64,000 bases of DNA from Luteococcus sp038433155 (GCF_038433155.1 NZ_JBCDMW010000014.1:16866-80865), one strand, 5' to 3'. Shown: positions 27,541 through 35,792, counted from the stretch's first letter. A program made the numbers and translations. Notes: generated by a model not told the origin, from the sequence alone.

Positions 27541-27570
27541 TGTTGTCCCGATGTTGTCCGTTTGTTGTCC
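27541..27570 (+). repeat. Triple direct repeat TGTTGTCC, 11-bp period, locus 1
   Basis: TGTTGTCC starts at 27541, 27552 and 27563, each followed by three variable bases. The last copy ends 84 nt before the DUF2975 start. The same array occurs at 41133-41162. Confidence 0.85.
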
Positions 27571-27610
27571 GGCTTCACTGCCAGCGGCCTTGACCAGCCA
27601 GCATCGCAGA

Positions 27611-27645
27611 CTTATCGTTTGTCATTAATACCGACTATCGATAAG
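27611..27645 (+). promoter_or_regulatory. Palindromic operator candidate upstream of DUF2975/HTH pair
   Basis: CTTATCG (27611-27617) and CGATAAG (27639-27645) form an inverted repeat 21 bp apart; the right arm overlaps the self-palindrome TATCGATA at 27637-27644 and the ribosome site. AT-rich compared with its surroundings. A likely target of the small HTH protein at 28325. Confidence 0.5.
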
Positions 27646-27653
27646 GATGGGCC

Positions 27654-28328
27654 ATGTCAGCACGGGTCTTCACCACACCGCCGCGACGCCGGGATCCCCT
27701 GGGGCCGATCGACCTGATCACCTGGCTGGCCCTGGCACTGCTGTTCGCCCTGGTGGCATTCATGGTCAGCTCGGCCTTCCTCGGCTGGCACCCGTCGGTT
27801 GGAAACTGGGGCAACAGCCACCCGTGCCTCGAGGTGCCGCAGGCCGGGCTGTGGATCGGTGGTTCCGGTGGGGGCACCGACGGGGTGCAGAACCTGCGCC
27901 CCGGAGTGACCCAGGGCTATCCGAACCGTTTCCGGCTCTGCCAGGAGGCGATGTCCACCACGGACCGCACCCTGTCCAGCGTGCCGGTGCTGCTGGACCT
28001 GCTGTGGACGATCGGCTTCCTGCTGCTCACCCGTCGGATGATCAAGCGGGCCCGACGCGGTGGCCTGTTCACCAGCCAACTGGCCAGCGCCCTGCAAGGG
28101 CTGGGCTGGTATGTCCTGGCCGGTTGGGTTGGGCTGCAGGCAATCGGCGCCACCTGCACGGTGCTGGTCACCTCCCACCTGGTGACCGAGTTCAGCCCGG
28201 CTGCCGCCTGGCCGGCCCACTGGCACTGGAGCTGGGCCACCATGATCGGCGGCTTCGGCCTGCTGACCATCGCCCGGGTGATCCGCGAGTCCATTCCCCT
28301 GCGGGAAGAGGTGGACGCCACCGTATGA
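27654..28328 (+). CDS. DUF2975 domain membrane protein
   Basis: 224 aa, four predicted membrane helices (about 22-42, 112-130, 155-175, 192-212) with an extracytoplasmic loop after the first. This is the DUF2975 architecture, normally paired with a small Cro/C1-type regulator, as here (ATGA overlap with the next gene). ATG 27654 has AAGGA seven bases upstream. The upstream region carries both a triple TGTTGTCC array and a palindrome. Function of the family is not established; it resembles membrane proteins of small toxin- or stress-like regulatory pairs. Confidence 0.85.
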   Translation: MSARVFTTPPRRRDPLGPIDLITWLALALLFALVAFMVSSAFLGWHPSVGNWGNSHPCLEVPQAGLWIGGSGGGTDGVQNLRPGVTQGYPNRFRLCQEAMSTTDRTLSSVPVLLDLLWTIGFLLLTRRMIKRARRGGLFTSQLASALQGLGWYVLAGWVGLQAIGATCTVLVTSHLVTEFSPAAAWPAHWHWSWATMIGGFGLLTIARVIRESIPLREEVDATV

Positions 28329-28576
28329 CCCCCACCGATGCCTCCGACGCCGACCACGGCGTGGAGATCCACCTCGACGAAATCCTGGCTGAGCGGGGCA
28401 TGACGCTGACCGAGCTGGCCAACCGCGCCGGGATCACCCTGGTGAACCTCTCGGTGCTCAAGAATGGCCGGGCTCGGGCGATTCGATTCACCAGCCTGAC
28501 CGCCATCTGCCGCGCCCTGGACTGCCAGCCCGGGGATCTGCTCTCGGTGACGATGGATCCGCCGGCTGCAGACTGA
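28325..28576 (+). CDS. Small Cro/C1-type HTH regulator (YozG-like)
   Basis: 83 aa. After an acidic N-terminus, residues about 15-75 form a single HTH of the YozG/XRE type: VEIHLDEILAERGMTLTELANRAGITLVNLSVLKNGRARAIRFTSLTAICRALDCQPGDLL. It overlaps the DUF2975 gene (ATGA). Such regulators usually repress their own operon; the CTTATCG/CGATAAG palindrome is the obvious candidate site. Confidence 0.92.
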   Translation: MTPTDASDADHGVEIHLDEILAERGMTLTELANRAGITLVNLSVLKNGRARAIRFTSLTAICRALDCQPGDLLSVTMDPPAAD

Positions 28577-28745
28577 GCTGCCCTGCGGGTGTGCCGACAC
28601 CCTGCTCGTTGGACGGTTGCCCTGCGATGGTTATTTCCGTCGTAGGGCGACGGGTGGCGCAGCACCGCGACGCATTCTCGAGCAAGCCAACAGTTCGTCG
28701 CGCACGGTGAACCAGGCTGTCACCCGGGCATGAGAGGGTGGCCCC

Positions 28746-28922
28746 ATGCGCTCCTCCTCGAAGGCGACCCTGGTGGCCCTGGGCTGCACCGTGGCCGTGA
28801 CCTGGGCGATGTATGACCAGGGTTTCGGCATCCTGCCGACGGTGGTGGTCGGGATGATCGTGATGGCGCTGGTCAGCCGGCTGTGGCGTGCGGTCGAGGG
28901 CCCAGGCGACGGGCACAACTGA
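28746..28922 (+). CDS. Small membrane protein, 58 aa
   Basis: MRSSSKATLVALGCTVAVTWAMYDQGFGILPTVVVGMIVMALVSRLWRAVEG: two hydrophobic segments separated by a short polar turn. GAGAGGG precedes the ATG. No recognisable family. The 169 bp between it and the HTH gene shows nothing definite. Confidence 0.6.
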   Translation: MRSSSKATLVALGCTVAVTWAMYDQGFGILPTVVVGMIVMALVSRLWRAVEGPGDGHN

Positions 28923-28948
28923 GCAGGCCGGTCACCGGAGAGCGCCGG

Positions 28949-29974
28949 TCAGGAGCCGAGCAGCTCTCCCAGGATCCGGCCGGCCTCGCGACAGTCGTCG
29001 AGGCTCACGTCCAGGTGCGTGACGGCGCGGACCAGATGGGCGCCCACCGCACTCAGGGCGACGCCCCGCGCCGCGGCGGCGGCCACCACGTCGCCCGCGG
29101 GGCGCTCCCCCGTGCGGACGATGACGATGTTGGTCGGCACCTTCTCGGGCTCCACGGAACCGGGGGCGGCCAGCGCCACGGCCTCGGCGAAGGCCCGGGC
29201 CGCCGCATGATCGTCGGCCAGCCGCTCCACGTGATGGTCCAGGGCGTACAGCCCGGCCGCGGCCAGCATTCCGGCCTGGCGCCAACCGCCGCCCAGCCGC
29301 TTGCGCTGGATGCGCGCCCGGGCGATGTTCTGGGCGGAGCTCACCAGCACCGACCCCACCGGCGCACCCAGCCCCTTGCTCAGGCAGACGCTGACGGTCT
29401 GGAAGAGCTCGCCATAGTCCCGCAGCGCGGCGCCAGTGGCGACGTGGGCATTCCACAGCCGCGCGCCGTCCAGGTGCATCGGCAGCCCGGCGTCGTCGGC
29501 CACCCGTCGGATCTGGCGCAGGGTGTCCAGCGAGTGCACCGTGCCACCGCCGAAGTTGTGGGTGTTCTCGATCTCGATGGCGCCGGTGCGAACCAAGAAG
29601 GGGCCATTGTCCGGAGCGATCGCGGCGGACACCGTCGCGGCGTCGACGATCCCGTCGGGCGTGGCCCAGGTGCGCGACGTGATGCCGTGCAGCTGGGCGT
29701 GCGCGCCCAGCTCGGCCCGCACGATGTGCGCCTGCTGGTCACACAGCACTTCCGCCCCGGCCGGCACCAGCAGCCAGACGCCCAGCAGGTTGGCCATCGA
29801 CCCGGTGGGGGTGAACAGCCCCGCCTCGTGCCCCAAGAGCTCGGCGACACGCGCCTCCAACTCGGCGACGGTGGGGTCCTCGGCATAGACGTCGTCACCC
29901 ACCGGCGCGTCCAGCATCGTCCGGCGCATCGCGTCGGTGGGTCGGGTCAGGGTGTCGGAACGCAGGTCGATCAT
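28949..29974 (-). CDS. ltaE: Low-specificity L-threonine aldolase
   Basis: 341 aa PLP enzyme cleaving threonine or allo-threonine to glycine and acetaldehyde. Hallmarks: MIDLRSDTLTRPTDAMRRTM, GDDVYAEDPTV, HNFGGGTVHSLD, HLDGARLWNA and the PLP-binding lysine in VSVCLSKGLGAPVGS. Full length. Convergent with the small membrane protein gene. It lies downstream of aroG? No: aroG (same strand) is upstream, separated by a duplicated dispersed repeat, so cotranscription is uncertain. Confidence 0.93.
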   Translation of the reverse strand: MIDLRSDTLTRPTDAMRRTMLDAPVGDDVYAEDPTVAELEARVAELLGHEAGLFTPTGSMANLLGVWLLVPAGAEVLCDQQAHIVRAELGAHAQLHGITSRTWATPDGIVDAATVSAAIAPDNGPFLVRTGAIEIENTHNFGGGTVHSLDTLRQIRRVADDAGLPMHLDGARLWNAHVATGAALRDYGELFQTVSVCLSKGLGAPVGSVLVSSAQNIARARIQRKRLGGGWRQAGMLAAAGLYALDHHVERLADDHAAARAFAEAVALAAPGSVEPEKVPTNIVIVRTGERPAGDVVAAAAARGVALSAVGAHLVRAVTHLDVSLDDCREAGRILGELLGS

Positions 29975-29989
29975 GTGGGTGCTTCCTTA

Positions 29990-30039
29990 CCCCTCGACAG
30001 GCTCGGGGATCGTGATGGGACAGGCTCGGGGATCGTGAC
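29990..30039 (+). repeat. Tandem pair of dispersed GC-rich repeat
   Basis: CCCCTCGACAGGCTCGGGG then ATCGTGA, and after two bases GGGACAGGCTCGGGG plus ATCGTGAC. It sits between aroG and ltaE and matches the copies inside dnaE2. Confidence 0.75.
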
Positions 30040-30041
30040 GA

Positions 30042-31430
30042 CTAGAAGTCCAGGTTGCGGAACTCGTCGATCAGGTTGGGGCGCTTGATCCGCCCGTCGC
30101 TCAACCGCTCGGCCACCATGAAGGCCAGCTCCAGCGACTGGTTGCGGTTCAACCGGGGGTCGCAAGTGGTCTCGTAGCGGTTGGCCAGATCCGCCTCGGC
30201 CAGCTCGAAGGCGCCGCCGAGGCATTCGGTGACATCGTCGCCGGTCAGTTCGATGTGCACGCCACCCGGCCAGGTTCCCAGCTCGTCGTGCACGTCGAAG
30301 AAGCCGTTGAGCTCCTCCACCACGTCGGAGTAGGAACGGGTCTTGTAGCCATTGGCGGACTCGAAGGTGTTGCCGTGCATCGGGTCGCACACCCAGACCA
30401 CCTTGCGGCCGGAGTCCTGGATGCCCTTGACCAGCGGCGGCAGCTTCTCCCGGACATTGGCGGCGCCCATCCGGGTGATGAAGGTGATCCGGCCCGGGAT
30501 GTGGTCCGGGTCCAGCGCCTCGGCCAGGGCCAGGGCATCCTCGGGGGTGCTGGTGGGGCCCAGCTTGATCCCGATCGGGTTCTGCACGTGCCGCAGCAGC
30601 TCCACGTGGGCACCGTCCAGCTGGCGGGTGCGCTCCCCGATCCACACCATGTGACCCGACGTGTCGTAGGGCAGCTGGGAGCGGGAGTCAATCCGGGTCA
30701 TAGCGTGCTCGTAGTCCAGCAGCAGCGCCTCGTGGCTGGCGTAGAAGTCCACCTCGGAGAGCGTCTGGTCGCTGACGCCGGTGGTGACCATGAAGGCCAG
30801 GGCGCGCTCGATCTCGTCGGCCAGCTGCTCGTAGCGGGTCTCCACATTGGAATTGCGCACGAAGTCGGCATTCCAGGAGTGGATGGTGCGCAGGTCGGCG
30901 AAGCCGCCCTTCACGAAGGCGCGCACCAGGTTGAGGGTGGCCGACGACGCGTTGTAGACCCGCAGCAGTCGCTGGGGGTCGTGCCGACGGGCTTCGGGGG
31001 TGAACTCGAAACCGTTGACCGCATCGCCACGGTAGGCGGGCAGGGTGACTTCCCCACGGGTCTCGGTGTCCTTGCTGCGCGGCTTGGCGTACTGCCCGGC
31101 AATCCGGCCCACCTTCACGATCGGCAGCTGGCCGGCGTAGGTCATCACCACGGCCATGCTGAGCAGCACGCGCAGCTTGCCCTTCACGTTGTCGCCGGTG
31201 ACGGTGTCGAAGGTCTCGGCGCAGTCCCCACCCTGCAGCAGGAAGGCGCGCCCCTCGGCCACCTCTGCCAGCTTCTCGCGCAGCTCGTCGCACTCGCCGG
31301 CAAAGACCAGCGGCGGCAGCTTGCGAAGCGTGGTCAGGGCGCTGTCCAGCTCCGCTGGGTCGGTATAGGTCGGCTGCTGCACCTTGGGCAGGGCGTGCAG
31401 GGCTTCCAGCGAGGGAACAGAGGGAGACAT
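30042..31430 (-). CDS. aroG: Class II 3-deoxy-7-phosphoheptulonate (DAHP) synthase
   Basis: First enzyme of aromatic amino-acid synthesis, condensing PEP and erythrose 4-phosphate; 462 aa, the length of plant/actinobacterial class II enzymes. Visible: LQGGDCAETF, the GRIAGQYAKPRS metal/PEP segment, VWIGERTRQLDGAHVELLRHVQNPIGIKLG, and VWVCDPMHGNTF. The shikimate pathway start here and trpD at 47354 form part of a syntenic block. The ATG at 31430 is seven bases after TATCGT, so the mRNA is probably leaderless; the open frame further upstream has no support. Confidence 0.95.
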   Translation of the reverse strand: MSPSVPSLEALHALPKVQQPTYTDPAELDSALTTLRKLPPLVFAGECDELREKLAEVAEGRAFLLQGGDCAETFDTVTGDNVKGKLRVLLSMAVVMTYAGQLPIVKVGRIAGQYAKPRSKDTETRGEVTLPAYRGDAVNGFEFTPEARRHDPQRLLRVYNASSATLNLVRAFVKGGFADLRTIHSWNADFVRNSNVETRYEQLADEIERALAFMVTTGVSDQTLSEVDFYASHEALLLDYEHAMTRIDSRSQLPYDTSGHMVWIGERTRQLDGAHVELLRHVQNPIGIKLGPTSTPEDALALAEALDPDHIPGRITFITRMGAANVREKLPPLVKGIQDSGRKVVWVCDPMHGNTFESANGYKTRSYSDVVEELNGFFDVHDELGTWPGGVHIELTGDDVTECLGGAFELAEADLANRYETTCDPRLNRNQSLELAFMVAERLSDGRIKRPNLIDEFRNLDF

Positions 31431-31437
31431 GCGCCCT

Positions 31438-31443
31438 ACGATA
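31438..31443 (-). promoter_or_regulatory. -10 box of leaderless aroG mRNA
   Basis: Minus-strand TATCGT, seven bases before the aroG ATG. Confidence 0.55.
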
Positions 31444-31493
31444 GTGCGCTGCGGCAAGCGGCTCGGCCCCGTCCATGCGACGGATCGCGTGGC

Positions 31494-32165
31494 TCAGGCG
31501 TCGAGGTCCTCCCCGAAACCCTGCTCGATGGCATACAGCGTCAGCTCGACGCGATTGTGCAGCTGCAGCTTGCGCAACACATTCTGCACGTGGTTCTGCA
31601 CGGTGCGGTGGCTGACGAACAGTTCCTCCGCGATCTCCCGGTAGGCCATCCCCTTGGCCACCCGGCGCAGCACGTCGATCTCTCGGGCGGTGAGCTGCGG
31701 GGTGGCCTCGTTGCGCTGCTGGGCGACGGTGGCCATCCGACGGAACTCGCCCAGCACCAGGCCGGCCAGGCCGGGGGTGAAGACGGCGTCGCCGTCGGCG
31801 GTGCGCAACACCCCTTCCACCAGTTCGGCGCGGGAGGCCGACTTCACCAGGTAGCCCTTGGCGCCGGCCTTCACCGCACGCAGCACGTCGTCGCGCTCGC
31901 CGGAGGCCGAGACCACCAGCACCTGGGTGTCCGGGAACTCCCGCAGCAGGATCTCGGTGCAGGTGGCGCCGTCGGGTTCGGGGATCCGCAGGTCCATCAC
32001 GATCACCTCGGGCCGGGTGGCGCGGGCGCGGCGCAGGCACTGGTCCCCGGTGTTGGCCACGGCGACGATCTCGAAACCCTCCCCCACCAGGTCCTCGGAG
32101 AGCGCGTCGATCCACATCGGGTGGTCATCCACCAGCATCACGCGGCGTCGGGCTGTCGTCGTCAC
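31494..32165 (-). CDS. LuxR-family response regulator (MacR-like)
   Basis: 223 aa NarL/FixJ-type regulator. Receiver domain with acidic pair D13-D14, phosphoacceptor Asp58 and Lys near 108 (GYLVKSAS), then a C-terminal LuxR HTH (LTAREIDVLRRVAKGMAYREIAEELFVSHRTVQNHVQNVLRKL). GTG 32165 overlaps the kinase stop by four bases. It pairs with the sensor kinase upstream; target genes are unknown. Confidence 0.92.
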   Translation of the reverse strand: MTTTARRRVMLVDDHPMWIDALSEDLVGEGFEIVAVANTGDQCLRRARATRPEVIVMDLRIPEPDGATCTEILLREFPDTQVLVVSASGERDDVLRAVKAGAKGYLVKSASRAELVEGVLRTADGDAVFTPGLAGLVLGEFRRMATVAQQRNEATPQLTAREIDVLRRVAKGMAYREIAEELFVSHRTVQNHVQNVLRKLQLHNRVELTLYAIEQGFGEDLDA

Positions 32166-33310
32166 TGTGCCTCCATCGGAATTCGGAACTCCCATTCCAC
32201 CCCACGCCCGGGCTGCGACCGGGCGACGGCCACCCCCCCGATGTCCCCGATGCGTCCCATGATGGAGTCATGGATGCCCATCCGGCCAGTCGTGGAGGCC
32301 ACCTCCACCTGTTCCCGGGACATCCCGACGCCGTTGTCCCGCAGCGAGACGATCAGCTGGTCACCCTCCATCTCCAACAGCACCCACGCCTTGGCCCCCG
32401 GGCCGGCATGCTTGGCCACATTGGTCAACACTTCGCTGACCGCGGCATCCAGCTCCACCGCCCGGTCGGCGTCGATCGGCGCCTCACCGGCCATCACCGA
32501 GACGGTCACCGTGTCGCTGGCGTGCGCCTCCAGCAGGGCCGCTACGTCGGTCTGGCTGGGCTGCAGACCGGTGGGCAGGTCCACATCCCGGTCCTGCAGG
32601 AGGCGGCGCAGCAGGGTCTCCTGCTGGCGGGCCACCTGGGCCAGCTGCTGCCCCTTGGGGCCCAGCTCCGGGCCCTCGCGCTCCACCATGGCCAGCACCT
32701 GCAGGGCGCCGTCGTGCACGATCCGGTTCAGCCGGTCCCGCTCCGCCAGCGCCGCCAGCCGGGCATGGTGGGCGTCGCGATCCTTCATGGACTCCCGCAC
32801 CGTGTCCACGATGCAGCCCAACCCCCAGGCCGACACCCCCATCACGGCCAATGAGGCCCAGACCCGGGAGTCCGGGCGGGGTTCCTGGACGAACTTCGCC
32901 AGGCTGAGGGCCACCGCGCTGGCCAGACCCCACCATCGGCCGCGACGCACCGCCAGCACCAGCGGCGCGGCGGCCATCCAGTAGACCGGCACGGCCTGGT
33001 AGCTGGCCATCAGGGCCTCGCGGCCCAGTACCCAGCGGGAGGAGGCCACCAGCACCGCGCTGACCAGGAAGTCGGCCAGCATCACCCGCCAGCTGCGGGT
33101 GGCCTGACGGGCCTGCCACCGGCCGATCATCGGCGTCCAGGCCACCATCACCAGGCTGGCCAGCAGCAGGGCCACCGGATGCGCCACCTCGTCCAGGCGC
33201 AGCGCGTTGACCACCAGGGCGTGCGCCAACAGCACCCAGCGCAGCCGGTTGGTCACGGCATAGACGGGGTGCAGGACGTCATTGTCCGGCTGGGCGAGTG
33301 CCCTGATCAC
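32162..33310 (-). CDS. Sensor histidine kinase (MacS-like, HisKA_3 type)
   Basis: 382 aa. About five membrane helices in the first 170 residues with almost no extracytoplasmic domain, then a dimerisation/phosphoacceptor helix with His199 (RDRLNRIVHDGALQVL) and an HATPase domain (EVLTNVAKHA, DNGVGM). Matches the MacS-type family found beside an acyltransferase in Actinobacteria. GTG start overlaps the acyltransferase stop; the response regulator follows. Signal probably membrane-linked, by architecture only. Confidence 0.88.
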   Translation of the reverse strand: MIRALAQPDNDVLHPVYAVTNRLRWVLLAHALVVNALRLDEVAHPVALLLASLVMVAWTPMIGRWQARQATRSWRVMLADFLVSAVLVASSRWVLGREALMASYQAVPVYWMAAAPLVLAVRRGRWWGLASAVALSLAKFVQEPRPDSRVWASLAVMGVSAWGLGCIVDTVRESMKDRDAHHARLAALAERDRLNRIVHDGALQVLAMVEREGPELGPKGQQLAQVARQQETLLRRLLQDRDVDLPTGLQPSQTDVAALLEAHASDTVTVSVMAGEAPIDADRAVELDAAVSEVLTNVAKHAGPGAKAWVLLEMEGDQLIVSLRDNGVGMSREQVEVASTTGRMGIHDSIMGRIGDIGGVAVARSQPGRGVEWEFRIPMEAQ

Positions 33311-34272
33311 TCGATCCGCTCCATCCTGCCGGTGACCTCCGAGGGGTCGACGTCGAAGGGGACGGTGGGGATGGGGCGGGCGAGGTCCCGCCGCGCGGCG
33401 TCCTGGACGGTGGGCTGGCGGGTGGCGCGCACCCGACGCCGCTGGGCCTCGCGCTCGGCGGCCTGCCGGGCATGTTCCTGCGCCGCCCGCGCCGCCTCGG
33501 CCTGGATCTGGGCCAGCTCGGCTGCCTCCGCCTGCCGGTCCGCGATCCGCTGCTGCGCCGCCGCCTGTTCCCGGGCCCGCGCGGCCTTGGTCTGGGCCCG
33601 GGCGGCGGCGCTGTTCACCCGTCGCTCCTGGGCCAGCTCTTCCCGACGTCGGGCCACCGGGACATCCATGTAGGTCTGGCCGGTGAGTTCCATCAGGGCA
33701 TACATCACCAGGTCGGTGGCGGCACGCAGCGCCTGCTCGTCGTCACCGACCTGGGCGAACCGGGACAGCTCCACCGGTTGCCCCACCACCAGCTCCGGGG
33801 CCACCAGCCGGCCCAGCAGGGAGCGTTCGGTGAGCACCGCGACGGGGATCACCGGGGCGCTCACCTGCGCATCCAGCGCCAGACAGGCGACGGCGACATC
33901 ACCGCGGTAGAGCCGGCCATCCGGTGAGCGTCCGCCCTCAGGGAAGAGCCCCAGCAGCTCCCCCCGGTCCAGCACCGCCCGGGCCGCCCGCACCTGCTCG
34001 GTGCGGCTGGCGGCCGGCCGACGCAGCACGGAACTGGCCCCGTCGGTGACGAAGTGCACCGTGCGGCCACCGAAGCGCAGGCCCAGCCGATCCACGGGCA
34101 GCACGTGGTTGAAGACCAGAATGGCCGGGCCCTGGGCGGGGACCAGATCCTGGCCGGACAGCTGGGGACGCACCGCCTCGGTGGCCGACTCCAGCAGGGA
34201 ACGGGCCTGACGCAAGGCGGAACCCACGGTGGCGGGTTCCGGGCGGACCGGCGCTTCCTGCTGAGTGTTCAT
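33307..34272 (-). CDS. Lysophospholipid acyltransferase (PlsC-like) with long C-terminal tail
   Basis: 321 aa. Acyltransferase motif I HxxxxD is present (FNHVLPVDRLGL) and motif III appears as FPEGGRSPDG (EGTRS with Thr replaced by Gly). A long Ala/Arg/Gln-rich coiled region (about 215-290) follows, typical of the actinobacterial member next to this two-component system. TAATCT seven bases before ATG 34272 indicates a leaderless start; the open frame further upstream is unsupported. It shares an operon with the kinase and regulator, linking phospholipid synthesis to a sensor. Confidence 0.82.
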   Translation of the reverse strand: MNTQQEAPVRPEPATVGSALRQARSLLESATEAVRPQLSGQDLVPAQGPAILVFNHVLPVDRLGLRFGGRTVHFVTDGASSVLRRPAASRTEQVRAARAVLDRGELLGLFPEGGRSPDGRLYRGDVAVACLALDAQVSAPVIPVAVLTERSLLGRLVAPELVVGQPVELSRFAQVGDDEQALRAATDLVMYALMELTGQTYMDVPVARRREELAQERRVNSAAARAQTKAARAREQAAAQQRIADRQAEAAELAQIQAEAARAAQEHARQAAEREAQRRRVRATRQPTVQDAARRDLARPIPTVPFDVDPSEVTGRMERIE

Positions 34273-34279
34273 GCCCCAC

Positions 34280-34285
34280 AGATTA
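34280..34285 (-). promoter_or_regulatory. -10 box of leaderless acyltransferase operon
   Basis: Minus-strand TAATCT, seven bases before the ATG at 34272. Confidence 0.6.
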
Positions 34286-34326
34286 GGGGAAAGCACCGAC
34301 AGTCCCGGGCAGCGTGGCCGCACGCA

Positions 34327-34332
34327 TAGGCT
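34327..34332 (+). promoter_or_regulatory. -10 box of leaderless gene at 34340
   Basis: TAGGCT, seven bases before the GTG at 34340. Confidence 0.6.
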
Positions 34333-34339
34333 GGCACCC

Positions 34340-34711
34340 GTGACCAGCCGAGATCCCGAGGATACCGACGCCCGCTTCCAGGAGATCATGGCCGCCGAGT
34401 TCGGCCGGCCGAAGAAACTGCCGATCGAGCCGTTCAACCTGACCGAGGCGATGGCGCAGGCCGAGCCGGACGAGCCCGACGAGCCCTTCGTGCCGCCCCA
34501 GCCCCGGCTCGGGAGGCCGACGGGTGTCTGGCTGGCCTGCAGCATCCTGCTCGGCTTCGCCGTGGTGGTGGGCCTGGGCGGGCTGTTCGGTCTCCCGGTG
34601 CGCGGCCTGGGCCCGTGGGCGGTGGCGGCCTTCGTCGCCGGGCTGGTGCTGCTGTTCGTCAACCTGCCTCGGCATCCCCGGGACCCGGACGACGACGGCG
34701 CGCGGGTGTGA
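34340..34711 (+). CDS. Small membrane protein of unknown function
   Basis: 123 aa. Acidic, Pro-rich N-terminal half (DPEDTDARFQEIMAAEFGRP) followed by two membrane helices (about 70-92 and 96-113) and a short charged end. Conserved small membrane proteins of this shape are common at this point in Actinobacteria, but I cannot name a family. GTG start with TAGGCT seven bases upstream (leaderless). Divergent from the acyltransferase operon. Confidence 0.7.
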   Translation: MTSRDPEDTDARFQEIMAAEFGRPKKLPIEPFNLTEAMAQAEPDEPDEPFVPPQPRLGRPTGVWLACSILLGFAVVVGLGGLFGLPVRGLGPWAVAAFVAGLVLLFVNLPRHPRDPDDDGARV

Positions 34712-34741
34712 GCAGCCGAGCCTGACCGGCACAGACGACGC

Positions 34742-35788
34742 TCAGGCCGGCGGGGCCTGGGTCAGTTCCCGCAGCCTCGCCCCCAGCCGGGTGGGCCGAC
34801 GCCGGCGGCGCGGCCAGAAGCCGCGGGCCACGCCCGGCGGCTCGTCGATGGAGTGCCGGGCCAGGTCGGCGGCGCCCACCAGACCGGCGTCATTGCGGAA
34901 TTCGGCGATCACCAGCCGCGCCGGCGGCCGGAAGCCGCGGCCGGTCAGCGTGCGGTCGAAGGCCTGCTGGGCCGGTCCCAGCAGCAAGTCTCCCGCGGCG
35001 CTCACCCCACCGCCAATCACGAACAGGTCCGGGTCCAGTGCGGCAGCCAGGTCCGCGATCCCCCGGCCCAGCCAGGTGCCGACGTCGGCGATCAACTCGG
35101 TGGCCATCGGGTCGCCGTCCATCGCCGCCGCGGTGACATCGGGCCCCACCAGGGCGTCGATGTCCCCGTCGACCCGTTCCAGCAGCGCCTGGGCGCGCGG
35201 CGAGCCCTCCCGCAGCAGCGCCTTGGCGTCCCGGACCAGGGAATTTCCCGACGCGTACTGCTCCCAGCAGCCGCGATTGCCGCACGGGCACCAGTGGCCC
35301 TCCGGCACCACGCCCATGTGGCCGAACTCGCCGGCCATGCCATAGCGCCCGCGGAAGAGCCGGCCGTTGATCACCACGGCCCCGCCGATCCCGGTGCCCA
35401 GGGTGAGGCAGATCATCACATTGGCATTGCGGCCGGCACCGAAGCGGAATTCGGCCCAGGCGGCGGCATTGGCGTCATTGTCCACCAGCACCGGCAGGTC
35501 GATCCGTTGGTTCAGCCGCGCCTTGAGCGGCTCATTGCGCCAGGCCAGGTGGGGTGAGAAGCGGACCACGGCCTGGTCGGTGTCCACCCAGCCGGCGGCC
35601 CCGATCCCCACGGCCTCCACGAAATGGCTGGCGGACAGGTTCTCGACCACCTCGACAATGGCATCCTCGACGGCTTCGGGGCTGCGGGACGGGGTGGGCC
35701 GGAGCAGCCGTCGCAGTACCTGCCCCTGCTCATCGACCACCCCGGCGGCGACCTTGGTGCCGCCGATGTCGATTCCGATGCTCAGCAC
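34742..35788 (-). CDS. ROK-family glucokinase
   Basis: 348 aa sugar kinase. ATP-binding GIDIGGTKVAAGVVD at the N-terminus, catalytic Asp in LPVLVDNDANAAAWAEFRFG, and the ROK zinc/sugar motif GHWCPCGNRGCWEQYASG. C-terminal Arg-rich extension. Most such actinobacterial proteins phosphorylate glucose, but substrate cannot be fixed from sequence. GTG 35788 is six bases downstream of TAGGCT, so leaderless. Convergent with the gene at 34340. Confidence 0.9.
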   Translation of the reverse strand: MLSIGIDIGGTKVAAGVVDEQGQVLRRLLRPTPSRSPEAVEDAIVEVVENLSASHFVEAVGIGAAGWVDTDQAVVRFSPHLAWRNEPLKARLNQRIDLPVLVDNDANAAAWAEFRFGAGRNANVMICLTLGTGIGGAVVINGRLFRGRYGMAGEFGHMGVVPEGHWCPCGNRGCWEQYASGNSLVRDAKALLREGSPRAQALLERVDGDIDALVGPDVTAAAMDGDPMATELIADVGTWLGRGIADLAAALDPDLFVIGGGVSAAGDLLLGPAQQAFDRTLTGRGFRPPARLVIAEFRNDAGLVGAADLARHSIDEPPGVARGFWPRRRRRPTRLGARLRELTQAPPA

Positions 35789-35792
35789 CCGG

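Noticed and set aside
27541..27570. TGTTGTCC array as a cluster of DnaA boxes
   Set aside because: Only the TTGTCC part matches; the ACA end is never present, and the period is 11 bp, so DnaA binding is unlikely.
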